Shown here: piece after piece, positions 24,129 to 29,645 of the stretch
Numbering within the stretch: position 1 is the stretch's first letter
Layout of the letters: every line of letters starts with the position of its first letter
NCBI GenBank assembly: GCA_964350895.1
Contig: CAYGMG010000037.1
Location: 1 to 29,645, forward strand
Direction of reading: 5' to 3'
DNA length: 29,645 bases
Source of the DNA: Pseudomarimonas sp964350895
Lineage (GTDB): Bacteria; Pseudomonadota; Gammaproteobacteria; Xanthomonadales; Xanthomonadaceae
The notes under the pieces: model-generated
Told to the model about the DNA's origin: nothing
The model's input: only the letters and a program-made list of their open reading frames with translations
Databases searched by the model: none
Made by a program: the position numbers and the translations under genes

Positions 24129-24976
24129 CCAGCAGCCTCCTCTCTATTCTGCAGCGTCTGCTCAAGCTGGTGATCGGGCGAGATCTGCTGTCTGGCTCCG
24201 TCGGCTTCCTTCCGGAAGCGCCCACGCAGATAGTGGGTCAATGGCCCGAACTGGATGATGAAAGGGTTGTGGCCCAGGAAGCCGGTCGTCACGCCGTAGC
24301 GTACACGCTCACGCTCCGGCTCATAGGTCCCGAACAAGCGGTCCCAGAGGATGAAGACCCCGGCAAAGTTCCGGTCGATATACCGGGGGTTGCTGCCGTG
24401 GTGGACGCGGTGAGCCGAAGGAGTGTTCAACAGGAGTCCCTCGAGTCGACCCAGGCTCGGAATGGCCTCGGTGTGCAGGAACAGTTGATACACCAGGCCG
24501 AGTGCCAGCGATGCCGCCACCCACTCTGCGGAGAATCCCAGCAGCACGAGCGGTGCAAAGAATAGCGGTGTCACGAACTTTGCCAGCCAGTTCAGTCTCA
24601 CCGCCGTGGAAAAGTTGAACCAGGGACTGGAGTGATGGGTGTGATGCAACGCCCAGAGCCAGCGGAGCTGATGGGAGCCGCGGTGATACCAGTAGTAGGC
24701 GAAGTCGACCACCACAAAGGTAAGCAGGAACGCCGGCAAGGTGTCTGGGATCGCAAGGCGCTGGGCAGGCTCCAGCCAGGACATCAGCAAGTAGGACCAG
24801 GCTAACGCAACGGGCCGAATCAGCCCGTTGCCGATGGCGATAGCGAAGTTGGCGAGCGTTTCGGTCCCGTTATAGACGGCTCGGCCACGCAGCAAGGACC
24901 AACCCAACTCGGCTGCACACAGGAGCAGGAATGTGCCCAGCGCGATGACGCCCGTCGTGTCCATGGCGCCTCCCAT
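24125..24976 (-). CDS. Sterol desaturase / fatty-acid hydroxylase family membrane enzyme
   Basis: Integral-membrane di-iron oxygenase of 283 residues. The histidine clusters of the family are all present: HRGSH, HHTHHSSPW and, near residue 200, HRVHHGSNPRY, plus a further His in FLHTEAIPS. Four or more hydrophobic segments surround them (VIALGTFLLLCAAELGWSLL, LLTFVVVDFAYYWY, LFFAPLVLLGFSAEWVAASL). Substrates of such bacterial enzymes are usually lipids; the substrate here is unknown. It sits inside the Cpx operon: it starts 1 base after the cpxP-like stop, and its TGA overlaps the cpxR-like TTG start. The ATG at 24976 was kept. An ATG at 24964 with GGGAGG 4 bases upstream is equally likely and would shorten the protein by four residues. 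Confidence 0.9.
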   Translation of the reverse strand: MGGAMDTTGVIALGTFLLLCAAELGWSLLRGRAVYNGTETLANFAIAIGNGLIRPVALAWSYLLMSWLEPAQRLAIPDTLPAFLLTFVVVDFAYYWYHRGSHQLRWLWALHHTHHSSPWFNFSTAVRLNWLAKFVTPLFFAPLVLLGFSAEWVAASLALGLVYQLFLHTEAIPSLGRLEGLLLNTPSAHRVHHGSNPRYIDRNFAGVFILWDRLFGTYEPERERVRYGVTTGFLGHNPFIIQFGPLTHYLRGRFRKEADGARQQISPDHQLEQTLQNREEAAG

Positions 24977-24977
24977 G

Positions 24978-25385
24978 TCAGCGTTGCCCAGTCAGGACTT
25001 TGGACCTGATCTGGGTCCGTTGCTCGTCCTGAATCTGGCGATAGGTCACCCTCTGTTCTTCGGACAGGATGGCTACGATGTGGGCGTCAGTTGCTTTGCG
25101 CAGGGCGCTGAGCTCCCTCGAAATTTGGAGAAGCGCTCTGCGGTTCGGCCGTGCATTCGAAGACGGACTCACCCCGTGGTGCTCCAGGAGGGCCCGCGTG
25201 ACTTCGAACCGCGTGCGAAGGATCGGCGCCAGTTCAGCACGCTGTGCGTCGCTCAGCTCCAGTCGCGCGCTGGTCTGCTGCAGATAGTCCTGAAACTCCA
25301 CAGCCGACGCGGAGTCTGCGGCCGAGATGGCTTTCGCTGGCGTGGCGATGAGCAATACCAGCGCCAACAGCACATTGACGTTCAT
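24978..25385 (-). CDS. cpxP: CpxP/Spy-like periplasmic stress protein
   Basis: Small periplasmic protein of 135 residues, first gene of the Cpx operon. The signal peptide MNVNVLLALVLLIATPAKA is followed by a helical mature protein carrying two LTxxQ-type motifs, LELSDAQRAELAPIL and ILSEEQRVTYRQI, the hallmark of the CpxP/Spy family. In E. coli CpxP inhibits CpxA and aids degradation of misfolded proteins. Similarity is at the motif level, so it could also be a Spy- or zinc-resistance-type relative. The ATG at 25385 has GGAGGG 12 bases upstream. A CpxR-box-like site lies 72 bases before the start, which suggests feedback control of the operon. Confidence 0.8.
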   Translation of the reverse strand: MNVNVLLALVLLIATPAKAISAADSASAVEFQDYLQQTSARLELSDAQRAELAPILRTRFEVTRALLEHHGVSPSSNARPNRRALLQISRELSALRKATDAHIVAILSEEQRVTYRQIQDEQRTQIRSKVLTGQR

Positions 25386-25419
25386 GATCACTCGACCCTC
25401 CGATTCGCATGGAGTACCT

Positions 25420-25471
25420 AGCGTAGGCCGGTCCACGCGAGCGAATGCCAGAGACAGTAAGGAAGTGTAAG
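25420..25471 (-). promoter_or_regulatory. Cpx operon promoter with CpxR-box-like site
   Basis: GTAAGGAAGTGTAAG at 25457-25471 (plus strand) is a direct repeat of GTAAG with a 5-base gap, close to the CpxR consensus GTAAA-N5-GTAAA. On the minus strand TACGCT (25425-25420) lies 31 bases downstream of it and may be the -10. No good -35 is seen, as expected for an activator-dependent promoter. Confidence 0.6.
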
Positions 25472-25509
25472 CGGACCTGAGCCCGCGCCATGTGCTGTTT
25501 TTGCCACGG

Positions 25510-25533
25510 GTTAACGAGGCCTGCCCCGTTAAC
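25510..25533. promoter_or_regulatory. 24-bp inverted repeat between divergent promoters
   Basis: GTTAACGAGG (25510-25519) and CCCCGTTAAC (25524-25533) are inverted copies with one mismatch in ten and a 4-base centre. It lies about midway between the two CpxR-box-like sites. It could be an operator for a second regulator. Confidence 0.5.
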
Positions 25534-25575
25534 GGCTGACCGCTGTCCACATGACCGGTTTCCGGCTGTGCAATG

Positions 25576-25628
25576 CCCACACTTCTTCGCATTCGGCTTC
25601 CGTTTCCTCGCTTCTCGACTTCTAGGCT
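25576..25628 (+). promoter_or_regulatory. Esterase promoter with degenerate CpxR-box-like site
   Basis: The minus-strand reading of 25576-25590 is GCGAAGAAGTGTGGG, aligned with GTAAAGAAGTGTATG in the relic and GTAAGGAAGTGTAAG at the Cpx operon. TAGGCT at 25623-25628 is 32 bases downstream. The site is weaker than the other two; the shared core is GAAGTGT. Confidence 0.4.
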
Positions 25629-25719
25629 GAGTCCGGCAATGCAGCGCGCATTCGCCTGGCATCGCCGGTGCACCGGCCCATGCGCCGGTGGAACTTCGAA
25701 CTCGCCTGAGGAATTGAAG

Positions 25720-27861
25720 ATGAATCTGAATACACGCAAGCTTCTTCTTGCGCTCGCCGTGGCCGCTACAACCGGGCTGGTCCCGCAGAGCGCGCTTGCC
25801 GGCGGCAACCTGCTCTCCGCGGGATGGGGGCTCGACGATGGCCTGCCCGCCTTTCCGGATTGCCCGCAAAGTGTCGGGCAGGATGGGCTGCCCGTCGTGC
25901 TGGACACAGAGGTGGAGAACAGCTCACTCGACGCTGAGGACTTCGAGGTTGAGGTGGCCTCCGGCGATCGACGCTCGCCGATCTGCGCCACCCTGCTGCC
26001 AGCGCGCGAAGAGAACGAGGATAGAACCGTGCTTCTGATCGGCGACCTCGGCAGCCCGGCTGATCCACCGCGATGGGTTCGCATTGTCGGTGATATTCGT
26101 GGTGAAGACGCTTCACCACTGGGCGGTACGGTGGCCGTCCCGGCCTTCGAAAGCGGACCCTCGCTGGTGATGGCCGAGCCGGCTTCGCTGGTCGAAACCG
26201 AATGTCCGGAAGGAACCGCCTCGGCCGTGCGCCTGATCTTTAGCGGCGGTGTGCTGTCCACCGATGGCGATGAATTCGAGTCTGCAGAGTTCGAACGGTT
26301 TTCCGTCGACACCCTCGAAGGTGCGGTGATGCCGATCGGCTTCAGCGACCTCAACGACTTCGACAACAACCTTGAGCTGTGCCTGGCGACCCGGGCGCTG
26401 GCTACCCGGGTCACGGTCGCCGCAGAGACCGTGATCGACCCCAATGGCGATGCCAACGTGGAAACTTTCTCGGCGGTGGATGCACCCGAGGAAGCGCTGG
26501 ACCTCGACGGCGTCTGGTATGACCCGGCCACGAGCGGCGAAGGGTTCAACGTCACCCAGGGGCGTCAGGGCATCGTCGCGTTCTTCTACGGCTATGACAG
26601 CTCGGGTGAGCGGCTTTGGCTCGCCAGCGACGTGATCCGGACAAGCGTTGTCGCAGGCGAACCCGTGTCGGTGGCCATGTTTCTCGGCGAGAGCGGCACC
26701 TTCGATCAGCCGGGCAGCGCGCTGACCGAGTGGGGGACGCTGACCATCACCGCCGAAAGCTGTGCCTCGGTCCGCTTCGATCTGGACGGCAGCGACGGCA
26801 CCAAGCGCCTGCAGGCCGTGCGCCTGGCTGACGGCAGTGGCGACTGCCCGAATGCCGCCGATGCCCCGTTCTCCGAACTCTACGCTCAAGGTGTCGATCG
26901 CTATCTTGGATCGTTCACCCCTTCGTCGTCGGTCATGGTCGGGGGAGGCCTGACTACGTACCGTTTCGCCCAACAGCCAGGTGGCCCCCTCTGCTACACG
27001 GGCACCCCGTTCTCCATGTCAACGCGCGACGGGCCCAGCAACACACTAATGATCTTCCTGATGGGCGGTGGCGCCTGCGGGCCCCAGGGGTGCCAAGCGA
27101 TCGAGACGCCTACCCCGCTTGTGCCGTTCGGCATTCTGGATCCCGCGAACCCTGGAAATCCGGCTGCAGAGTACGACGTCGGCTGGGTTCCGTACTGCGA
27201 CGGGACCCTGTTCTCGGGCGACCGCGACGTCGACAGCGATGGCAATGGCACCCACGATCGCTTCTTCCGAGGTGTCCAGAATCTATCGGCTTCGCTGGAC
27301 GTCATCGCCAGGACCTATCCCTCGCCGGAGCGCATCGTACTTGCCGGCATCAGTGCAGGGGGCGCTGGTGTCCACTACGCGTTGCCGCTGGTCCGCAAGC
27401 TCTACCCGGATGTGTCAATTGAACTCATCAACGACTCCGGCGTGGGCATCCTGACGCCTGGAGGTCAGCAAAGCTTGAACAACTACTGGAACGCCGGAGC
27501 GTTCTTTCCGGCCAGCTGTGCGGACTGCATTGGCGAGGATGGCAACCTGACTGGCTATCACGAGTATCAGCTGGAGCAGGACAGCAATCTCCGCATGGGC
27601 TTCATGAGCTTCGCGCAGGATGGCGTGCTCACGGACGAGCGCCTGGGGATCAGTGGTCCGGTATTCGAGGCAGAGCTCGTGCAGGCAGTAGCGGAGCTGG
27701 AAGCGGCGGCGCCAGATCGCTTTCGAAGCTTCATCGCTGCGGGCACTGACCACACCTTCATCATTCGGACCTTTGATGTCACCGCAGGCGGCACGCCAGC
27801 GCGCCAATGGGTCACTGATATGCTGAGTGGCAGCGCCGACTGGGTGTCACGACGCGACTGA
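25720..27861 (+). CDS. Secreted pectinacetylesterase-like hydrolase with N-terminal accessory domains
   Basis: Exported protein of 713 residues. The signal peptide ends near PQSALA (residue 27). Residues about 40-250 form an acidic beta-rich region of unknown type. Residues about 265-375 carry GVWYDPATSGEGFNVTQ and FFYGYDSSGERLWLASD, a domain common in exported Xanthomonadales proteins. The C-terminal 330 residues look like the pectinacetylesterase/Notum fold: oxyanion segment LMGGGACGPQGC, nucleophile Ser545 in AGISAGGAGVHYALP, NDSGVGI, and a probable catalytic His678 in AAGTDHTFI. It should hydrolyse an ester of a polysaccharide or lipid outside the cell; the substrate is unknown. The ATG at 25720 follows TGAGGAATTGAAG. 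It diverges from the Cpx operon across 334 bases, and a decayed copy of its 5' end lies at 21319-21601. Confidence 0.87.
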   Translation: MNLNTRKLLLALAVAATTGLVPQSALAGGNLLSAGWGLDDGLPAFPDCPQSVGQDGLPVVLDTEVENSSLDAEDFEVEVASGDRRSPICATLLPAREENEDRTVLLIGDLGSPADPPRWVRIVGDIRGEDASPLGGTVAVPAFESGPSLVMAEPASLVETECPEGTASAVRLIFSGGVLSTDGDEFESAEFERFSVDTLEGAVMPIGFSDLNDFDNNLELCLATRALATRVTVAAETVIDPNGDANVETFSAVDAPEEALDLDGVWYDPATSGEGFNVTQGRQGIVAFFYGYDSSGERLWLASDVIRTSVVAGEPVSVAMFLGESGTFDQPGSALTEWGTLTITAESCASVRFDLDGSDGTKRLQAVRLADGSGDCPNAADAPFSELYAQGVDRYLGSFTPSSSVMVGGGLTTYRFAQQPGGPLCYTGTPFSMSTRDGPSNTLMIFLMGGGACGPQGCQAIETPTPLVPFGILDPANPGNPAAEYDVGWVPYCDGTLFSGDRDVDSDGNGTHDRFFRGVQNLSASLDVIARTYPSPERIVLAGISAGGAGVHYALPLVRKLYPDVSIELINDSGVGILTPGGQQSLNNYWNAGAFFPASCADCIGEDGNLTGYHEYQLEQDSNLRMGFMSFAQDGVLTDERLGISGPVFEAELVQAVAELEAAAPDRFRSFIAAGTDHTFIIRTFDVTAGGTPARQWVTDMLSGSADWVSRRD

Positions 27862-28075
27862 GCGTCCTCTGAGCATCGAGCAACGGCCGCTTGGCCGAAG
27901 TGCTTGTGGTCCATGCGTGAACCCCGGTTTGCCGAGGCAAGGGTGCCCCGAGCGCAATTGCTCTGGTCGGGCCAAAAGGTCGCTAGAGACCTGCCTGCTA
28001 GCCCAGCCAGGATCGGCCCGGTTGACGCAGCACACATGCAAGCGCTTGCTCGATTCGCTCAGAGTCTTGTAGGCG

Positions 28076-28144
28076 GCTATCGGCCGCAAAGCTCAGGTTC
28101 TGGGATTTCGAATTCCCCTCGAACGCTCATTCTCGGCCGATAGC
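28076..28144. repeat. Nested palindromic element
   Basis: GCTATCGGCCG at 28076-28086 is the exact reverse complement of CGGCCGATAGC at 28134-28144. Inside lies GGGATTTCGAATTCCC (28112-28127), itself palindromic at 14 of 16 positions. It could be a small non-autonomous element, a structured RNA or a decayed gene end. Confidence 0.5.
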
Positions 28145-28363
28145 AGCCTGTCAATGGGTCAACGATTGGGCCAGAGCGGAAGTTCTCCTTCGGACCGAAT
28201 CATGCCGGTCAGGTGCCTAGCGGCGGTGTTCAGTCTGGATTGCGTCGAGGCGAGCGGTTTGCCAGCACAGGCTCTGCACTTTGCATTGCATTGCTTGAAA
28301 TAGTTGGCTGTGATCAACGCTCCCGTACTCGGCTTCCACGGGACGCCGAATGCGCAGCATCGG

Positions 28364-28621
28364 ATCATTCCCGCGCAGGTGCACTGCTGCCTGGGGAAAC
28401 TCGAAAGCCTCCAAACCGCGTCACCCGTGCGTAGGCGGGGTCCAGCTCCTGCTCCGCACGCTGCTGATGTTTCAGCGAAAAGCTGGATCCCCGCCTGCGC
28501 GCACTGCTGTCCGGGAAAACTCGAAAGCCTCCCAGCCGCGTCACCCCCGCGCAGGCGGGGGTCCAGCTTCTGCTCTTCAAGCCGTTGATATTTCCGCGAA
28601 GAGCTGGATCCCCGCCTACGC
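28364..28621. repeat. Tandem pair of ~120-bp palindromic repeat units
   Basis: Two direct copies begin at 28381 and 28501 with GCACTGCTG, then GGGAAA, CTCGAAAGCCTCC and CCGCGTCACCC. Each contains a long dyad: GCAGGCGGGGGTCCAGCTTC pairs with AAGCTGGATCCCCGCCTGCG-type sequence. The second dyad arms lie near 28543-28580 and 28598-28626. A half module resembling their start lies at 28364-28380. Confidence 0.75.
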
Positions 28622-28818
28622 GGTGATGACGTCGCGGCAGTTGCACGCGGCGCCGGCAGCAGGCGAGTTGTCGCGATTCCGAATTGGCTGGCAGCGGCCA
28701 TCCACTTGGCCAAGTCCACGATGGTCGGAGATTTCCCCGGACAGCAGTGCGCCTACGCGGGGATGACGTCGGGGAACTTGAATGCGGCGCCGGCGGTAGC
28801 CGAGTTTCCGGCGCTTCG
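28615..28818. repeat. Further repeat copies, one inverted
   Basis: A segment beginning CCTACGCGG, then GATGACGTCG and GCGGCGCCGGC, occurs at 28615-28681 and again at 28752-28818, with a period of 137. TTTCCCCGGACAGCAGTGC at 28732-28750 is the reverse complement of the unit start at 28501 (one mismatch), so the array contains both orientations. Confidence 0.7.
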
Positions 28819-28882
28819 CTAAACAGCGGGCCGGCTCTTCTGAGGGATGGAGGCGAATTCAAGCAGAGCGTCCGAACCTGCC

Positions 28883-29593
28883 TTAGGAACCGAACAGATC
28901 ACCCTGCGGCGATGCCGGCTTGGCGCCGGTTCCGGCGATCAGGCGCTGCTGCGGGGATCGTCTGCTTCCGTGGCGCTTCAGGACGTCTTGGCTCTGCTCA
29001 GCCATGCCCGGCTGAGCCCGCCAGTCGGCAAGGCGCTGGCGTGCTGTTCGCGCAGCCTGCACGTGGTCGACCACGGGAGCCGGGTAGTCGCGATCAATTC
29101 GCACGCCGAATCGCCGCTGCTCGCTTTCGGAGAGCGTCCAAGGCTGGTGGATGCGACTCGCTGGCAGAGTCGACAGCTCCGGCAGCCAGCGGCGAATGAA
29201 ATGCCCCTCGGGGTCCTGGTCCTGCGACTGTTTGAGCGGGTTGTACATGCGCGGAATATTGATCCCGGTGACACCTGCCTGCATCTGCACCTGGCTGTAG
29301 TGGATGCCCGGCTCGTAGTCGCTGAACAGCCGCGCCAGGTGCAGGGCGGGCTGTCGCCAGTGGAGCCAGAGCTGGTAGCTGGACAGTGCGACCAGCATGG
29401 CGCGCATGCGGAAGTTGAGCCAGCCGGTCGCTGCCAGCGAGCGCATGCAGGCGTCGACGAAGGGCCAGCCGGTTTCGCCACGTGACCAGCGCGCGAACCG
29501 CTCGCCATCGAATTGTGCTTCGCGCATGCCGTCGAAGCCGCGGTGCACATTGCGAAACTCGATATCTGGCTGCGATTCCAGCTTCTGGATCTG
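28883..29593 (-). pseudogene. Photolyase/cryptochrome family, N-terminus lost
   Basis: The C-terminal FAD-binding half of a DNA photolyase/cryptochrome-type flavoprotein. On the minus strand the frame reads IQKLESQPDIEFRN, MREAQFDGERFARW, GETGWPFVDACMRSLAATGW, LNFRMRAMLVALSSYQLWLHW, YEPGIHYSQVQMQAGVTGIN, NPLKQSQDQDPEGHFIRRWL, then a Gln/Arg-rich tail ending GDLFGS. The order and spacing match the family's FAD-binding core, but family members have about 450-520 residues and only about 237 remain. Upstream of IQKLE similarity stops, and an in-frame TAA occurs at 29615-29617. The N-terminal antenna domain is therefore missing, apparently by insertion or rearrangement near 29590. A GTG at 29548 could start a short product, but an active enzyme is unlikely. 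Confidence 0.75.
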
Positions 29594-29645
29594 AGGTCTC
29601 CCCAGAACTTTCCTTTACTGGTCAGCGGTTTGTGGCTATCGTGCG
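29594..29645. other. Unidentified sequence beyond the photolyase breakpoint
   Basis: The last 52 bases do not continue the photolyase frame, and I recognise nothing in them. They may be the end of an inserted element, but the window stops before this can be judged. Confidence 0.3.

Larger units (their letters stand above)
27862..28882. other. Gene-free repeat-rich region between esterase and photolyase remnant
   Basis: About 1 kb without a credible gene. It contains a nested inverted repeat (28076-28144) and several copies of palindromic repeats (28364-28818), listed separately. Short open frames are present but are read through repeats or lack start signals. Confidence 0.7.

Noticed and set aside
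28364..28818. The regularly spaced repeats as a CRISPR array
   Set aside because: Units are about 120-137 bases, internally palindromic and present in both orientations. There are no short identical repeats with unique 30-40-base spacers, and no cas gene is nearby.
28883..29548. The photolyase segment as a complete short gene starting at the GTG at 29548
   Set aside because: Family similarity continues upstream of that GTG for at least 14 codons, so it is an internal Val codon of a truncated gene rather than a native start.

Overview
The window is high-GC DNA with dense, short-spaced genes. It looks like a gammaproteobacterium of the Xanthomonadales/Lysobacterales type. The basis is the conserved block tsaD / rpsU-yqeY / dnaG, a secreted domain with a WYDPATSGEGF motif, a secreted protein ending in GFESP, and palindromic repeats containing GGCGGGGATCCAGC. 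All of this is pattern recognition; no database search was possible.

Layout. (1) 49-4127, minus strand: a tight housekeeping cluster read tsaD > folB > MscS-type channel > folK > membrane protein. (2) 4128-12321, plus strand: rpsU and yqeY with a recognisable promoter and terminator, a secreted M48 protease, a four-gene TetR-controlled ABC exporter (regulator, lipoprotein adaptor, ATPase, permease), then dnaG. In many relatives yqeY, dnaG and rpoD are adjacent. Here about 5.5 kb lies between yqeY and dnaG, and rpoD does not follow dnaG. (3) 12499-15117: a multi-pass membrane protein and two small lipoproteins of unknown function, with loosely packed DNA between them. (4) 15401-21128, minus strand: a two-gene secreted set, a 1450-residue modular protein ending in a MauG/cytochrome-c-peroxidase-like di-heme module and a 434-residue exported protein. 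(5) 22051-25385, minus strand: a Cpx-type envelope-stress operon read cpxP-like > sterol-desaturase-family hydroxylase > cpxR-like > cpxA-like, with overlapping or nearly abutting genes. (6) 25720-27861, plus strand: a secreted pectinacetylesterase-like hydrolase diverging from the Cpx operon. (7) 27862-29645: about 1 kb of palindromic repeats and a photolyase gene that has lost its N-terminal half.

The most interesting structure is around the Cpx operon. A GTAA-N6-GTAA-like site (the form bound by CpxR) lies upstream of the cpxP-like gene. Related sites lie upstream of the divergent esterase gene and upstream of a decayed copy of the esterase gene's promoter and signal-peptide region at 21319-21601. 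The decayed copy is colinear with 25576-25858 over 283 positions with no net insertion or deletion, lies in inverted orientation on the far side of the Cpx operon, and carries a TGG-to-TAG change at codon 36. It now sits directly upstream of the giant di-heme gene. The sequence therefore suggests a small local regulon (Cpx sensor system, lipid hydroxylase, secreted esterase and possibly the secreted di-heme protein) built in part by duplicating a promoter. A second notable point is the TetR gene, whose best promoter places the transcript start at or next to the start codon, with an 18-bp palindrome over the -10 element.
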